A stretch of 64,000 nucleotides of DNA from Paraburkholderia sp. (GCF_004298475.1 NZ_SCRP01000002.1:62001-126000); one strand, 5' to 3'. Counted from the first letter of the stretch, positions 49,300 to 59,902 are shown. Translations and numbers: made by a program. Notes: a model not told the origin generated them from the sequence alone.

Positions 49300-49733
49300 G
49301 GCTTGCCGTAGCGCTGGTCGGCGCGCTTCACGAAGGTGTCGACGAAGGTGTTCGCGATGTGATGGAACACCGGCCCGATGATCTTCTCGAGGATGACGTT
49401 AGCAAACTCGTAATGCAGCGCGAACTCGATCTTGCAGGCGTCCGCGCGCAGCGGCGTGAAGCGCCAGTAGCCCGTGAACTTGCGAAACGGCCCGTCGGCG
49501 AAGTTCATGTCGATGCGCTCGGGGCGCTTTTGCGTATTGCGCGTGGCGAAATGCTGCTTGATGCCCTTGAAATTAATATGAATCTTCGCCTCCATACCGT
49601 TCTCGTCCCGCTGGTGGACTTCGACGCCACCGCACCACGGCAGGAAATTGGGGTAATCGTCGACATCGGTGACGAGGTCGAACATCTGTTCCGCCGAATG
49701 GCGAATCAGCACGGTTTTCTGGACATCTGCCAT
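49296..49733 (-). CDS. ratA: RatA / Coq10 family START-domain protein
   Basis: A 145-residue polyketide cyclase/START-like protein: the start VQKTVLIRHSAEQMFDLVTD, YPNFLPWCGGVEV, and LHYEFANVILEKIIGPVFHH at the end. E. coli RatA was described as a toxin that blocks 70S assembly, while the related Coq10 proteins bind ubiquinone; which applies here cannot be told. It is divergent from smpB, the usual gene order in beta- and gamma-proteobacteria. Confidence 0.93.
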   Translation of the reverse strand: MADVQKTVLIRHSAEQMFDLVTDVDDYPNFLPWCGGVEVHQRDENGMEAKIHINFKGIKQHFATRNTQKRPERIDMNFADGPFRKFTGYWRFTPLRADACKIEFALHYEFANVILEKIIGPVFHHIANTFVDTFVKRADQRYGKP

Positions 49734-49838
49734 AGATTGCGCAACGCGTGGCGAGGGTTATAAAAGCGTATCGGGCTTTCGTGGGCCCGCTTTGCTAAAA
49801 TCGTGATTTTAAACGAGTTGGGCCTTTTCCATTTCCTC

Positions 49839-50285
49839 ATGAGCATCATCGACAACAGAAAGGCGTTCTTCGATTACTTCATCGAAGAGCGCTACGAGGC
49901 GGGACTCGTGCTCGAAGGATGGGAGATCAAGTCGCTGCGCGCGGGGCGCGGCCAGATCAAGGAAGGTTACGTCGTGATCAAGGACGGCGAACTGTTTCTG
50001 ATCGGCACGCATATCAGCCCGCTGCCCGAGGCGTCCACGCACATCAACCCCGACCCGGTCCGCACCCGCAAGCTGCTGCTGCATCGCGAAGAGATCGACA
50101 AGCTGATCGGCAAGGTCGAGCAGCGCGGCTACACGCTCGTGCCGCTGAACTTCCACTACAAGGGCGGCCGCGTGAAGTGCGAAATCGGCCTCGCGAAGGG
50201 CAAGAAGCTGCACGACAAGCGCGAAACCGAGAAAAAGCGCGACTGGGAACGCGAAAAAGCGCGTCTCATGCGCACGCCGACCTGA
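49839..50285 (+). CDS. smpB: SsrA-binding protein SmpB
   Basis: A 148-residue OB-fold protein that delivers tmRNA to stalled ribosomes. Segments [25 protein letters not shown]-like [20 protein letters not shown] and KGRVK-type [20 protein letters not shown] are canonical, with the basic tail [17 protein letters not shown] entering the decoding path. The frame begins at 49803, but the ATG at 49839 ([20 protein letters not shown]) is the family start. No tmRNA gene is seen next to it. Confidence 0.96.
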   Translation: MSIIDNRKAFFDYFIEERYEAGLVLEGWEIKSLRAGRGQIKEGYVVIKDGELFLIGTHISPLPEASTHINPDPVRTRKLLLHREEIDKLIGKVEQRGYTLVPLNFHYKGGRVKCEIGLAKGKKLHDKRETEKKRDWEREKARLMRTPT

Positions 50286-50322
50286 GCGGCCGGGCGCTTC
50301 CGGAACCGCGCCCTGCAACGCG

Positions 50323-50350
50323 AACGGGCCGCTTTTGCGGCCCGTTTTCA
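50323..50350 (+). terminator. Intrinsic terminator of smpB
   Basis: AACGGGCCGC pairs with GCGGCCCGTT around a TTTT loop, followed by TTC. It may also serve the convergent stomatin gene. Confidence 0.85.
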
Positions 50351-50394
50351 GTTTACCGGCGCTTTGCAATGCTCAGGCGCCGTTCAAGTGACCT

Positions 50395-51336
50395 TCAGGC
50401 GCCCTTCACCTGCTGCTCGCGTACGCCCGCACGATTCACGATCGTCATCGCCGAAGCGATCATCGTGCTCAGATCGCTCATGTCGCCTGGCACGATGAGC
50501 GTGTTGCCCTGTTTCGCGAGATTCGAGAACGCCGTGACATACTGTTCGGCCACCTTGAGATTGACCGCGTCCATGCCGCCCTGCGCCTGGATCGACGCAC
50601 CGATCTTCTGGATCGCCTGTGCATTCGCTTCCGCCACGGCGAGAATCGCGGCCGCCTGACCCTGCGCCTGGTTGATCGCGGCCTGCTTCTCGCCCTCCGA
50701 CTTCTGGATCGCGGCTTCACGCGCACCCGACGCGAGGTTGATCTGCTCCTGCTTGCGACCTTCCGACGCAGCGATCAGCGCGCGCTTTTCGCGCTCGGCG
50801 GTGATCTGCGCCTGCATCGCGTGAAGAATTTCCTTCGGCGGCGTGAGGTCCTTGATCTCGTAGCGAAGCACCTTTACGCCCCAGTTCGATGCGGCCTCGT
50901 CGAGCGCCGACACCACGCTGTGGTTGATGAAGTCGCGCTCCTCGAAGGTCTTGTCGAGTTCGAGGCGGCCGATCACGGAGCGCAGCGTGGTCTGCGAAAG
51001 CTGGGTGATGGCGAAGACATAGTTGCTCGATCCGTACGACGCTTTCATCGGATCGGTCACCTGGAAGTACAGCACGCCGTCCACCTGCAACTGCGTGTTG
51101 TCGCGCGTGATGCAGACCTGGCTTGGCACATCGAGCGGAATTTCCTTGAGCACGTGCTTGTACGCCACACGATCGACGAACGGCAGCACGATCGAAAGGC
51201 CCGGCGTGAGCGTCGCGTGATAGCGGCCAAGCCGCTCGACGACCCACGCGTGTTGCTGCGGCACGATCTTGACGGTCTGCGCAACCACCACGATGACGAT
51301 CACGAGCAGAATCAGGCCGACGACTGGAACTTGCAT
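50395..51336 (-). CDS. qmcA: SPFH/Band 7 (stomatin, QmcA-like) membrane protein
   Basis: A 313-residue protein with one N-terminal membrane helix (VPVVGLILLVIVIVVVAQTV) and a Band 7 domain (PQQHAWVVERLGRYHATLTP to KDLTPPKEILHAMQAQIT). A long Ala/Gln/Glu-rich coiled coil and a hydrophobic C-terminal part follow. Stomatins form oligomeric rafts and are partnered by NfeD proteins; the nfeD-type gene lies just upstream. ATG at 51336 has AAGGAGATCATCA before it; a longer frame was discarded. Confidence 0.93.
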   Translation of the reverse strand: MQVPVVGLILLVIVIVVVAQTVKIVPQQHAWVVERLGRYHATLTPGLSIVLPFVDRVAYKHVLKEIPLDVPSQVCITRDNTQLQVDGVLYFQVTDPMKASYGSSNYVFAITQLSQTTLRSVIGRLELDKTFEERDFINHSVVSALDEAASNWGVKVLRYEIKDLTPPKEILHAMQAQITAEREKRALIAASEGRKQEQINLASGAREAAIQKSEGEKQAAINQAQGQAAAILAVAEANAQAIQKIGASIQAQGGMDAVNLKVAEQYVTAFSNLAKQGNTLIVPGDMSDLSTMIASAMTIVNRAGVREQQVKGA

Positions 51337-51414
51337 TGATGATCTCCTTATCCTTCGATAAATGCGATGGACTGCGAATGAAACGGTACGGCGCTTCACG
51401 TCAGGCACGACGGC

Positions 51415-51876
51415 TCATGCGTGCCGCGCGCCTTTGAGTTCCTCGCCCCGCCGCGCGGCGACGATCAGGCAGCTGCCGCGCACGGACTTGATTTCATAGA
51501 GACGCGCATCTTCGGGCTCGCCGGGCGCGAGTTCGATGTCCCATTCGGCGCCGCGATACATGGCGCGCGCGCGGCGGTCCTGCCAGCCGGTCACGGTCAC
51601 CGGTTCGCCGATGTCGAGATTCACGCCCGGATCGCTCGACGCGTCCGCCCTGCGCTTGCGCCGCCCGAAGCGCGAGCGCCGCAGCACGATCATGGCGGTC
51701 AGCGCGACGGCAGCCGCAATGCCCAGTTGCAGATCGAGCGGCGCACCCAGCCCGTAGGCGAGCACACCGGCGAAGAAGCCGAGCGCGATCATCAGCAGGT
51801 AGAACGTGCCCGTCATCAATTCGGCAACGATCAGCACGCCCGCGCCGACCCACCAGAACAAACCATGTGGACCCAC
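51415..51876 (-). CDS. NfeD family protein
   Basis: A 153-residue protein with three to four membrane segments (LFWWVGAGVLIVAELMTGTF, then FYLLMIALGFFAGVLAYGL) and a C-terminal OB-fold (DIGEPVTVTGWQDRRARAMY). The NfeD C-terminal domain pairs with stomatin-like proteins. A GTG at 51876 preceded by GGGAGG is chosen; the frame runs on upstream past a terminator, which argues against the longer form. The stomatin gene follows after 78 bp in the same direction. Confidence 0.9.
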   Translation of the reverse strand: MGPHGLFWWVGAGVLIVAELMTGTFYLLMIALGFFAGVLAYGLGAPLDLQLGIAAAVALTAMIVLRRSRFGRRKRRADASSDPGVNLDIGEPVTVTGWQDRRARAMYRGAEWDIELAPGEPEDARLYEIKSVRGSCLIVAARRGEELKGARHA

Positions 51877-51894
51877 TTCAGCCTCCCAAAGTAA

Positions 51895-51919
51895 AACACC
51901 CCGGCATGACCGGGGTGTT
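51895..51919 (-). terminator. Intrinsic terminator of ppsA
   Basis: AACACCCCGG pairs with CCGGGGTGTT around a 5-nt loop; on the minus strand TTTTACTTT follows. It sits just before the nfeD-type gene start. Confidence 0.85.
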
Positions 51920-52017
51920 ATAGCACGAAGCTGACACTTTTTTCCGTACGGCGAGAAACCCGCACGGAGCAGCATCACATTTCGCGCGGGACGCGACGTG
52001 CGGTGATGACTCGATCG

Positions 52018-54417
52018 TTACTTCGCCTGCGCCTTGGCGAGCGCCTGCCACGTATCGATGACCGTGTCGGGGTTCAGCGACATCGAAGCAATGCCTTCCC
52101 TGGCGAGCCATTCGGCGAAGTCCGGGTGATCGGACGGGCCCTGGCCGCAGATGCCGACATACTTGTTCAGGCGCAGGCACGTTTCAATCGCGCGCCTGAG
52201 CATGAACTTGACGGCCGCATCGCGCTCGTCGAAGTCGGCAGCGAGCAGTTCCATGCCCGAATCGCGGTCAAGACCCAGCGTGAGCTGCGTCAGATCGTTC
52301 GAGCCGATCGAGAAACCATCGAAGAACTGCAGGAACTCTTCGGCGAGGATCGCGTTCGACGGCACTTCGCACATCATGATGAGGCGCAGGCCATTGACGC
52401 CGCGCTTCAGGCCGAACTTATCGAGCAGGCCGATCACGCGCTCCGCCTGCTTGGGCGTGCGCACGAACGGCACCATGATTTCGACGTTCGAGAGGCCCAT
52501 CTCTTCACGCACGCGCTTGAGCGCGAGGCACTCCATCTCGAACGCCTGCGCGAAGTCCTCGGCGATGTAACGCGAGGCGCCGCGGAAGCCGAGCATCGGA
52601 TTTTCTTCGTCCGGCTCGTAGCGCGAGCCGCCGATCAGCTTCTTGTACTCGTTGGACTTGAAGTCCGACAGACGCACGATCACGGGCTTCGGATAGAACG
52701 CCGCCGCGATCGTGGCGATGCCTTCGGTCAGCTTGTCGACGTAGAACGCACGCGGCGACGCATGGCCGCGCGCAACGCTTTCCACGGCCTTTTTCAGGTC
52801 GGCATCGACATTCGGGTACTCGAGGATCGCCTTCGGGTGCACGCCGATGTTGTTGTTGATGATGAACTCGAGACGCGCAAGGCCCACGCCGGCGTTCGGC
52901 AGTTGCGAAAAGTCGAACGCGAGCTGCGGGTTGCCGACGTTCATCATGATCTTCACGGGAATCGCCGGAAGCTCGCCGCGGCGCACTTCGCTGACTTCCG
53001 TTTCGAGCAGGCCGTCGTAGATGCGTCCTTCGTCGCCTTCGGCGCACGACACGGTCACGAGCGCGCCATCCTTGAGCGTGTCGGTCGCGTCACCGCAACC
53101 CACGACCGCCGGCACGCCCAGTTCACGCGCGATGATCGCTGCGTGGCAGGTCCGGCCGCCGCGGTTCGTGACGATCGCCGCTGCGCGCTTCATCACCGGC
53201 TCCCAGTTCGGGTCGGTCATGTCGGCGACCAGCACGTCGCCGGGCAGCACGCGTTCCATTTCGGACGGATCGTGAATCACCTTCACGCGGCCCGCACCGA
53301 TCTTCTGGCCGATCGCGCGGCCCGTGGTGAGCACCTGCGACTGGCCCTTGAGCTTGAAGCGCTGCTCGACCTTTCCCGCGGCCTGGCTCTTCACGGTTTC
53401 CGGGCGCGCCTGGAGGATGAAGATCTTGCCGTCGCGGCCGTCCTTGCCCCACTCGATGTCCATCGGACGCTGGTAGTGCTTCTCGATGATGACGGCGTAC
53501 TTCGCCAGCTCGATCACGTCTTCATCGGTGATCGAGAAGCGGTTGCGCATTTCGTGGGAGACGTCGACGGTCTTCACGCGGCCCGGCTCGCCCGGCTGCG
53601 TGAATTCCATCTTGATGAGCTTCGAGCCGATCGAGCGGCGGATGATCGGGGCCTTGCCCTGCGCGAGCGTGGTCTTGAAGACGTAGAACTCGTCCGGATT
53701 CACCGCACCCTGCACGACGGTCTCGCCGAGGCCGTAGCTCGACGTGATGAACACGGCGTCCTTGAAGCCCGATTCCGTGTCGAGCGTGAACATGACGCCC
53801 GCGGCGCCGACGTCCGAACGGACCATGCGCTGCACGCCAGCCGACAGCGCGACTTCGGCGTGGGTAAAGCCCTTGTGGACGCGATAGGAGATGGCGCGGT
53901 CGTTGTAGAGCGACGCGAACACGTGCTTGAGGCGGTCGAGCACGTCCTCGATGCCCACGACGTTCAGGTAGCTTTCCTGCTGGCCGGCGAACGATGCGTC
54001 GGGCAGGTCTTCCGCCGTCGCCGAGGAACGCACGGCAAACGACAGCTCAGCCGGCGAACCGTTCTGGAGCTTTTCGAAACCGGCGCGGATGTCCGCTTCG
54101 AGTTGCGGCTGCAGCGGCGCGTCGACGATCCATTGACGGATATCCTTGCCCGCTTCGGCCAGCGCCTTGACGTCGTCGACGTCGAGCGAAGCCAGACGCG
54201 CAGCGATCCGCTCGGTCAGGTTGTTGTGTTTCAGAAAGTCGCGGAACGCGAGCGCGGTGGTCGCGAAGCCCGTGGGCACGCGCACGCCGGCCTCGGCCAA
54301 CTGGCTGATCATCTCGCCGAGCGAGGCGTTCTTGCCGCCCACGATCTCGACATCAGTCATCCGCAACTGCTCGAAAGGCACTACATATGCCTGGTCCTTA
54401 GCAACGGTGTTAGTCAT
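52018..54417 (-). CDS. ppsA: Phosphoenolpyruvate synthase
   Basis: A 799-residue enzyme converting pyruvate and ATP to PEP, AMP and phosphate in gluconeogenesis. The N-terminal ATP-binding domain begins [20 protein letters not shown]. The phosphohistidine domain has [20 protein letters not shown] (His near residue 424). The C-terminal PEP/pyruvate barrel has [20 protein letters not shown] and [18 protein letters not shown] with its catalytic Cys. The ATG at 54417 ([15 protein letters not shown]) is preferred over a longer frame. Its activity is switched by PpsR, encoded divergently next door. Confidence 0.96.
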   Translation of the reverse strand: MTNTVAKDQAYVVPFEQLRMTDVEIVGGKNASLGEMISQLAEAGVRVPTGFATTALAFRDFLKHNNLTERIAARLASLDVDDVKALAEAGKDIRQWIVDAPLQPQLEADIRAGFEKLQNGSPAELSFAVRSSATAEDLPDASFAGQQESYLNVVGIEDVLDRLKHVFASLYNDRAISYRVHKGFTHAEVALSAGVQRMVRSDVGAAGVMFTLDTESGFKDAVFITSSYGLGETVVQGAVNPDEFYVFKTTLAQGKAPIIRRSIGSKLIKMEFTQPGEPGRVKTVDVSHEMRNRFSITDEDVIELAKYAVIIEKHYQRPMDIEWGKDGRDGKIFILQARPETVKSQAAGKVEQRFKLKGQSQVLTTGRAIGQKIGAGRVKVIHDPSEMERVLPGDVLVADMTDPNWEPVMKRAAAIVTNRGGRTCHAAIIARELGVPAVVGCGDATDTLKDGALVTVSCAEGDEGRIYDGLLETEVSEVRRGELPAIPVKIMMNVGNPQLAFDFSQLPNAGVGLARLEFIINNNIGVHPKAILEYPNVDADLKKAVESVARGHASPRAFYVDKLTEGIATIAAAFYPKPVIVRLSDFKSNEYKKLIGGSRYEPDEENPMLGFRGASRYIAEDFAQAFEMECLALKRVREEMGLSNVEIMVPFVRTPKQAERVIGLLDKFGLKRGVNGLRLIMMCEVPSNAILAEEFLQFFDGFSIGSNDLTQLTLGLDRDSGMELLAADFDERDAAVKFMLRRAIETCLRLNKYVGICGQGPSDHPDFAEWLAREGIASMSLNPDTVIDTWQALAKAQAK

Positions 54418-54676
54418 ACAAGCCCCTAAGTGTGAAAAAAATTCACGATTGCGCAAGTGGGCTCGAACACGGGGCGCTCATTGGAAGCGGATCCGCGTCT
54501 TGCGCAACCTGTTGGAGAAGCAATCGCCCGGGCTGCCGCAGCCCGGATTCGCAGTCCGAATCCAGCAGCAGGAAAGCAGGGATATGCATGCGATTACGCG
54601 AAGTTAGACGGAATCGCTGCAAGTTGACACCAGAATCAGCCACATTGGCTGCGGTTTGGCGTGGTTGTGCTGCAAT

Positions 54677-54705
54677 TGCTTATCCAACAGGTTGCCGCTA
54701 TTCTA
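54677..54705 (+). promoter_or_regulatory. Candidate sigma-70 promoter of ppsR
   Basis: TTGCTT and TATTCT are spaced by 17 bp, about 125 bp upstream of the ppsR start. The rest of the 416-bp divergent region 54418-54833 holds no gene. Confidence 0.5.
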
Positions 54706-54833
54706 CCGTGCCGACATCCGAAAATGTGCCAGTCGGTCCGAATCGCGCCCCGGAATATTCCGACAGACGCGACCCGGGTGTTCCGTCCGTCTCCCAGTTG
54801 TCCAATCGCAACGTACGTACCCTGCTTCAGTCA

Positions 54834-55649
54834 ATGCCGCCCACCGTATTCATCGTCTCCGACGGTACCGGAATCACCGCCGAAACCTTCGCGCATTCCA
54901 TCCTGTCCCAGTTCGACCAGAAATTCCGTCTCGTGCGCGTTCCGTTCGTCGACTCGACGGACAAGGCTTACGCGACCGCCGAAAAAATCAACGAAGCCGC
55001 CGTTCACGAAGGCCGCCGTCCGATCGTGTTCACGACGCTCGTGGACAGCAATTCGAACGAGATCGTCAAGCGTGCGAACGGACTCGTGCTGGACATGTTC
55101 CAGACCTTCGTCGAGCCGCTGGAGCAGGAACTGGAGCTGAAGTCGAGCCACGCGATGGGCCGCGGCCACCAGAATGCCGACACGGACGAATACAAGAACC
55201 GCATCGAGGCGATCAACTTCTCGCTCGCGCATGACGACGGTCAGTCGAACCGCAATCTCGCGGACGCCGACGTGATCCTCGTGGGCGTGTCGCGCAGCGG
55301 CAAGACGCCGACGAGCCTCTATCTCGCCATGCAGTACGGCGTGAAGGCGGCGAACTATCCGCTGATTCCGGAAGACTTCGAGCGCGGCAAGCTGCCGACG
55401 GCACTGCTCTCGCATCGTCAGAAGATCTTCGGGCTGTCGATCGACCCGCATCGCCTCGCCGAGATCCGCAACGAGCGGCGCCCGGGCAGCAAGTACGCAG
55501 CGCCCGAGAATTGCCGTTTCGAGGTGAACGAAGCGGAAGCGATGATGCGGCGTGAAGGGATCAAGTGGCTCTCGTCGACGCACAAGTCGATCGAGGAGAT
55601 CGCGACGACGATCCTGCAGGAAGTCCGGCTCGACAAGCCGGCTTACTGA
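54834..55649 (+). CDS. ppsR: PEP synthase regulatory protein (kinase/pyrophosphorylase)
   Basis: A 271-residue bifunctional enzyme of the DUF299 family that phosphorylates PEP synthase on a threonine with ADP and reverses this by phosphorolysis. It begins MPPTVFIVSDGTGITAETFA, the diagnostic start, and has the P-loop GVSRSGKTPTSLYLA and the conserved DPHRLAEIRNERRPGSKYA. An upstream open frame of 134 codons is not part of the gene. Its position opposite ppsA is the typical arrangement and confirms the partner. Confidence 0.96.
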   Translation: MPPTVFIVSDGTGITAETFAHSILSQFDQKFRLVRVPFVDSTDKAYATAEKINEAAVHEGRRPIVFTTLVDSNSNEIVKRANGLVLDMFQTFVEPLEQELELKSSHAMGRGHQNADTDEYKNRIEAINFSLAHDDGQSNRNLADADVILVGVSRSGKTPTSLYLAMQYGVKAANYPLIPEDFERGKLPTALLSHRQKIFGLSIDPHRLAEIRNERRPGSKYAAPENCRFEVNEAEAMMRREGIKWLSSTHKSIEEIATTILQEVRLDKPAY

Positions 55650-55666
55650 TACGCGGCAACAGGCTG

Positions 55667-55689
55667 CAGCCGGCCCGGGTGGCCGGCTG
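55667..55689. terminator. Hairpin between convergent ppsR and RNA methyltransferase genes
   Basis: CAGCCGGCC and GGCCGGCTG form a 9-bp stem with a 5-nt loop; there is no T tract. Confidence 0.45.
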
Positions 55690-55707
55690 GAATGGCCGGA
55701 CCCGGCG

Positions 55708-56493
55708 TCAGCGCGCGCGGCGCTGCTGGCGGCATTGCTCGAAGAGGCAAACGGCCGCGGCTGCCGCGACATTCAGCGATTCCATGCCGCCCGGCTGCGG
55801 AATCGTCACGCGATGCGCAGCCGCATCGCGCCAGACCTGCGACACGCCCGCCCCTTCGTTGCCGAACACCCAGGCGACCCGCCCCGTGAGATCGCATTCG
55901 TCGATGGCCTGCGCGCCGTGCGAATCCGTGATGACGACGGGTACGCCCAGCATGTCGGCCAGCGTGCCGGGCTCGACGTCCTCGAATACTTCCAGCAGGA
56001 AATGCGCGCCCATCGCCGAGCGCAGCACCTTCGACGACCACGCGTAGGCCGTGCCCGGCGTACAGAACACCTTGTCGATCCCCGCCGCCGCCGCGCTGCG
56101 CAGGATCGAGCCGACGTTGCCCGCATCCTGCACGCCATCGAGCACCACGCAGGTCGACAGCACGCGCTGCGGCAAGATGGCCTCGGGCGTGTCGACGAGG
56201 AGCAGCATCCCCACGCCGTGCACGACGTTCGAAAGCTGGCCGAACAGCGCATCGGGCAGCGTGATCACGCGCCGGTCGTCGACGCGCGCAACAATTGCAC
56301 GCGCCTCTTCGTGCGCGAGCGCACCGTCGGTGACGACGCAATATTCCGGCTGACCGCCGCCGTCGAGCCAGGCACTCGCCAGATGGAAACCTTCGAGCAG
56401 AGCCTGGCCGCTCTTGCGCTGTTGATGCGTCGAGCCAGCCAGCGCTTTCAGATGCTTGTAGAGCGGATTGTCGCGTGACGTAATGGCTTTCAC
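55708..56493 (-). CDS. TrmH/SpoU family RNA 2'-O-methyltransferase
   Basis: A 261-residue SPOUT methyltransferase. It has an N-terminal L30e-like substrate-binding part (ITSRDNPLYKHLKALAGSTH) and a C-terminal knotted domain with motif 1 VVLDGVQDAGNVGSILRSAA, motif 2 VAWVFGNEGAGVSQ and motif 3 IPQPGGMESLNVAAAAAVCL. It likely methylates a ribose in rRNA or tRNA; similar proteins are annotated RlmB-like or YsgA-like, and the target is not determined. It follows rnhB but a terminator separates them. Confidence 0.9.
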   Translation of the reverse strand: MKAITSRDNPLYKHLKALAGSTHQQRKSGQALLEGFHLASAWLDGGGQPEYCVVTDGALAHEEARAIVARVDDRRVITLPDALFGQLSNVVHGVGMLLLVDTPEAILPQRVLSTCVVLDGVQDAGNVGSILRSAAAAGIDKVFCTPGTAYAWSSKVLRSAMGAHFLLEVFEDVEPGTLADMLGVPVVITDSHGAQAIDECDLTGRVAWVFGNEGAGVSQVWRDAAAHRVTIPQPGGMESLNVAAAAAVCLFEQCRQQRRAR

Positions 56494-56534
56494 GTTCGGG
56501 CCTGGCGATCTGAATAAAAGGAATTCGGGAAAAG

Positions 56535-56559
56535 AAAAACGCGCCGCGCGATGCGGCGC
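56535..56559 (-). terminator. Intrinsic terminator of the lpxA-lpxB-rnhB unit
   Basis: GCGCCGC pairs with GCGGCGC around a 5-nt loop; on the minus strand GTTTTTC follows, about 20 bp after the rnhB stop. Confidence 0.8.
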
Positions 56560-56581
56560 TCAGAGCACACGCGCGGCCACA

Positions 56582-57406
56582 TCAAACCGGCGCGAAAGCG
56601 TCGTCGAGCGGATCGGCGGATCGACTCGCGGCCACCGTGCGGGTCGCCGCGACGCCATGCAGCGCATAAGCCTCGCGCACCGGCGCAAACGAGCGGCGAT
56701 GATGCTCGCAAGGACCGTGCTTGCGCAACGCGGCGAGATGTTGCGGCGTGCCGTAACCCGCGTGCACGTCGAATCCATACGCCGGATACGACGCGTGCAA
56801 TTCCACCAGCATGCGGTCACGCGTGACCTTCGCAATGATCGACGCCGCCGAAATGCTCGGCACCAGCGCATCGCCGCCAACGACAGCTTCGCTGCGCACA
56901 GGCAGCACCGGACAGCGGTTGCCGTCGATCTTCGCGAGCGTCGGCGTCACGCTGAGCCCCACGACCGCACGCCGCATCGCGAGCATCGTCGCCTGCAGGA
57001 TATTGAGCGTGTCAATCTCTTCGACCGTCGCCGACGCGACGCACCACGCGAGCGAGCGCTCGACGATGAGATCGTAAAGCGCGTCGCGGGTCCTGGCTGT
57101 CAGCACTTTCGAGTCGTCGAGCCCGGCGATCGGCCGGGCCGGATCGAGAATCACCGCTGCCGCGACGACAGGTCCGGCGAGCGGACCGCGTCCGGCCTCG
57201 TCCACGCCGCAGACGATGTCGTCGGGCGAATCGAACAGCAACCCAGCCTGTTGCGCCTGCGCCAGACGCATTGCGCGCTTTGCCGCCGCCGACGATTGCG
57301 CTTTCGGTGCAGCCTTTGTTGCGCCTTTCGTTGCAGCTTTTGCAGCAACTTTCGCAGCCCCCTTGGCCGCCGGCTTGCGCGCCCGCCCGGTCGCGTCGTC
57401 CATCAT
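56582..57406 (-). CDS. rnhB: Ribonuclease HII
   Basis: A 274-residue enzyme that cuts RNA in RNA-DNA hybrids and removes misincorporated ribonucleotides. The catalytic start is [20 protein letters not shown] (from about residue 66), followed by [20 protein letters not shown] and [20 protein letters not shown]. Before the core is an unusual 45-residue low-complexity Lys/Ala-rich extension (repeats of AAK, ATK and APK) of the kind seen in histone-H1-like tails. The C-terminus also extends past the usual end. Its ATG overlaps the lpxB stop by 4 bp. Confidence 0.95.
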   Translation of the reverse strand: MMDDATGRARKPAAKGAAKVAAKAATKGATKAAPKAQSSAAAKRAMRLAQAQQAGLLFDSPDDIVCGVDEAGRGPLAGPVVAAAVILDPARPIAGLDDSKVLTARTRDALYDLIVERSLAWCVASATVEEIDTLNILQATMLAMRRAVVGLSVTPTLAKIDGNRCPVLPVRSEAVVGGDALVPSISAASIIAKVTRDRMLVELHASYPAYGFDVHAGYGTPQHLAALRKHGPCEHHRRSFAPVREAYALHGVAATRTVAASRSADPLDDAFAPV

Positions 57407-58572
57407 GAGCGCCCTCTGCGGCGCTCAACGATTTCCGCCACAACCTGGGCAGCGCGCTGCGACGTGTTCCGGCGCAGCGCCAGATGCATCTCGGTGAAAA
57501 TTTCCGTGAGCGTGCGCCGGTTCGCCTCGTCGCGCAGCTGTGTGAGCGTGGCGTCGGCGAGCGCCTCGGGCGTCGCGAAGTGCTGGAGGATCTCGGGGAC
57601 GACGAAACGGCCCGCCAGAATATTCGGCAGGCCCACGTACGGCAGATAACCCTGGCGGCGCATGATCTCCCCGGTAAGCCAGGGCACCCTGTACGAGATC
57701 ACCATCGGCTTTTTCAGCAGCGCCGCTTCGAGCGTCACGGTGCCGCTCTTCACGAGGATCGCATCGGCAGCCGTCATCGCAAGCTGCGACTGGCCGTCGA
57801 TGATCGTCAACGCAAGGTTGTTGCGCGTGCTCGCGAGTTCCTGCAGTTGCGCATGGATCGCCGGCGTCGCTGCCGGCATCACAAAGCGCAGACCCGGTTC
57901 GCGCTGCTGCATGAGCGCAATGGCGTCGAAGAAGGTCGGGCCGATCAGGTTGATTTCGGAGCGCCGGCTGCCCGGCAGCACGGCGATCACCGGCCCGCTC
58001 TCGGGCAGGCCCAGCGCGCGGCGCGCGCCTGCCACGTCCGGTTCGAGCGGAATCTCGTCGGCGAGCGGATGGCCCACGTACGACGCTGAAACGCCCGCCT
58101 TTTCGAGTATCGCCGTCTCGAACGGAAATACGCACAGCATGTGATCCACCGACTTCTGGATCTTCTTGATGCGTCCGCCGCGCCACGCCCAGATCGACGG
58201 GCACACGAAGTGAATCGTGGGAATGCCCGCCGCGCGCACCGCGTGCTCGAGGCCGAAGTTGAAGTCGGGGGCATCGACGCCGATAAACGCGTCGGGGGGA
58301 TAGGCGAGCAACTGGTGCTTCAGCTCGCCGCGAATGCGCAGAATTTCGGGGATGTGCCTGAGCGCCTCGACGTAGCCGCGCACCGTGAGCTTTTCCATCG
58401 GCCAGTGCGCGTCGAAACCGGCAGCCGACATGCGCGGCCCGCCGATTCCGTAGTACTGCGTCGAATCAGGCAAGCGTTCCGTGAGGCCGGCGAGCAGCGA
58501 GGCCGCCAGCAGATCGCCGGACGGTTCGCCGGCGACCATCGCAACACGCAGGGGACGGGCTTGCAGGACCAT
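57403..58572 (-). CDS. lpxB: Lipid-A-disaccharide synthase
   Basis: A 389-residue GT-B glycosyltransferase joining UDP-2,3-diacylglucosamine and lipid X in lipid A synthesis, peripheral to the inner membrane. Motifs include [20 protein letters not shown] at the N-terminus, [40 protein letters not shown] and [10 protein letters not shown]. It follows lpxA by 3 bp and precedes rnhB with a 4-bp overlap. Confidence 0.96.
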   Translation of the reverse strand: MVLQARPLRVAMVAGEPSGDLLAASLLAGLTERLPDSTQYYGIGGPRMSAAGFDAHWPMEKLTVRGYVEALRHIPEILRIRGELKHQLLAYPPDAFIGVDAPDFNFGLEHAVRAAGIPTIHFVCPSIWAWRGGRIKKIQKSVDHMLCVFPFETAILEKAGVSASYVGHPLADEIPLEPDVAGARRALGLPESGPVIAVLPGSRRSEINLIGPTFFDAIALMQQREPGLRFVMPAATPAIHAQLQELASTRNNLALTIIDGQSQLAMTAADAILVKSGTVTLEAALLKKPMVISYRVPWLTGEIMRRQGYLPYVGLPNILAGRFVVPEILQHFATPEALADATLTQLRDEANRRTLTEIFTEMHLALRRNTSQRAAQVVAEIVERRRGRS

Positions 58573-58575
58573 TGG

Positions 58576-59364
58576 CTAGCGGATGATGCCGCGTTGCGAC
58601 TGCTCGACGAACGCGATCAGCGCCTTGACGTGGACATCGCCGTCGCCGCCCGCCTCCGCCAGTTCCGCGAGCTGGACCTTCGCCTCTTCGAGCGACAGGC
58701 CGTTCTTGTAGAGCGTGCGATAAGCCGAGCGCAGCGCCGAAATCGCATCGGGCGAGAAGCCGCGGCGGCGCAGGCCTTCGACGTTGACGCCATGCGGCAC
58801 GGCCTTGTTGCCCGCGGCGACCACGAACGGCGGCACGTCCTGCACGAGCGCCGATGCGCCGCCCACCATCGAATGCGCGCCGATGCGCACGAACTGGTGC
58901 ACGCCGGTCATGCCGCCGACGATCGCGTAGTCGTCCACGATCACGTGGCCCGCGAGCTGCGCGTTGCTCGACATGATCACGTTGCTGCCGAGGCGGCAGT
59001 CGTGGCCTACGTGCACGTAGGCCATGATCCAGTTGTCGTCGCCGACGATCGTGACGCCGGTGTCCTGCACCGTGCCCGTATGCACCGTCGTGTATTCGCG
59101 GATCGTATTGCGGTTGCCGATCACGAGCTTCGTCGGCTCGCCCTTGTACTTCATGTCCTGCGGGCGGCCGCCAATCGCCGCAAAGTGGCCGAAGCGGTTG
59201 TCCTCGCCGATCGTCGTATGACCTTCGATCACGGTATGCGACCCGACGATCGTGCGAGCACCGATGCTCACGTTCGCGCCCACGACCGCGTACGCTCCGA
59301 TCTCGACCGATTCGTCAACTTGCGCACCGGGTTCGACAATCGCGGTGGGATGGATCCTGCTCAT
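58576..59364 (-). CDS. lpxA: UDP-N-acetylglucosamine acyltransferase
   Basis: A 262-residue left-handed beta-helix enzyme performing the first step of lipid A synthesis. Hexapeptide repeats fill the first 190 residues. The catalytic His121 lies in [18 protein letters not shown], matching His125 of E. coli LpxA, and [20 protein letters not shown] starts the helical C-terminal domain. It stands between fabZ and lpxB as in most Gram-negative bacteria. Confidence 0.96.
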   Translation of the reverse strand: MSRIHPTAIVEPGAQVDESVEIGAYAVVGANVSIGARTIVGSHTVIEGHTTIGEDNRFGHFAAIGGRPQDMKYKGEPTKLVIGNRNTIREYTTVHTGTVQDTGVTIVGDDNWIMAYVHVGHDCRLGSNVIMSSNAQLAGHVIVDDYAIVGGMTGVHQFVRIGAHSMVGGASALVQDVPPFVVAAGNKAVPHGVNVEGLRRRGFSPDAISALRSAYRTLYKNGLSLEEAKVQLAELAEAGGDGDVHVKALIAFVEQSQRGIIR

Positions 59365-59434
59365 TCGTCTTTGCTTCCGATTCTGTTATCTGCCGGCGCA
59401 TCACGCGACGCGCGACGGCACCCCGCGGTGCGCG

Positions 59435-59902
59435 TTATTGCACGTCCGCATCCATTTTTTTCACGGTGCACATGAGCTCTGCTTCGCACGCGACGACACC
59501 GTCCACTTCGGCTTGCGCCTTGAACTTCCAGATGCCGCGCATGTAGCGCTCGAACGTGGCGTTCAGGATCAGCTGGTCGCCCGGCTCGACCACGCGCTTG
59601 AAGCGCGCGCCGTCGATGCCGACGAAGTAGTACAGCGTGTTCGCGAAATCCTGCTGCTGTTCGGAGAACGTCAGCAGCGCGGCCGTCTGCGCGAGCGCTT
59701 CGAGGATCATCACGCCGGGCATGACCGGGCGCGTGGGGAAATGGCCCGTGAAATACGGCTCGTTGACCGTCACATTCTTCAACGCCTTGATGCTCTTGTG
59801 CGGCTCGAGCTCGATGACCCGGTCGACCATCAGGAACGGGTAGCGATGCGGCAGCAGCGTGAAAATCTTGTGGATGTCGAAGTTGAGTTTTTCGATGTTC
59901 AT
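59435..59902 (-). CDS. fabZ: 3-hydroxyacyl-ACP dehydratase FabZ
   Basis: A 155-residue hot-dog-fold dehydratase of fatty acid synthesis. The catalytic His is in [20 protein letters not shown] and the Glu in [20 protein letters not shown]. FabZ competes with LpxA/LpxD for hydroxyacyl-ACP, so clustering with lpx genes is functional. The ATG at 59902 ([14 protein letters not shown]) is chosen; a GTG five codons upstream is possible. A terminator-like hairpin lies between lpxD and this gene. Confidence 0.95.
   Translation of the reverse strand: MNIEKLNFDIHKIFTLLPHRYPFLMVDRVIELEPHKSIKALKNVTVNEPYFTGHFPTRPVMPGVMILEALAQTAALLTFSEQQQDFANTLYYFVGIDGARFKRVVEPGDQLILNATFERYMRGIWKFKAQAEVDGVVACEAELMCTVKKMDADVQ

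Noticed and set aside
52003..54429. An 808-codon plus-strand open frame antisense to ppsA
   Set aside because: Shadow of ppsA; no start context and no family resemblance.
54432..54833. 134-codon N-terminal extension of PpsR
   Set aside because: The family begins at MPPTVFIVSDGTG; the extension has no family resemblance and a good promoter lies inside it.
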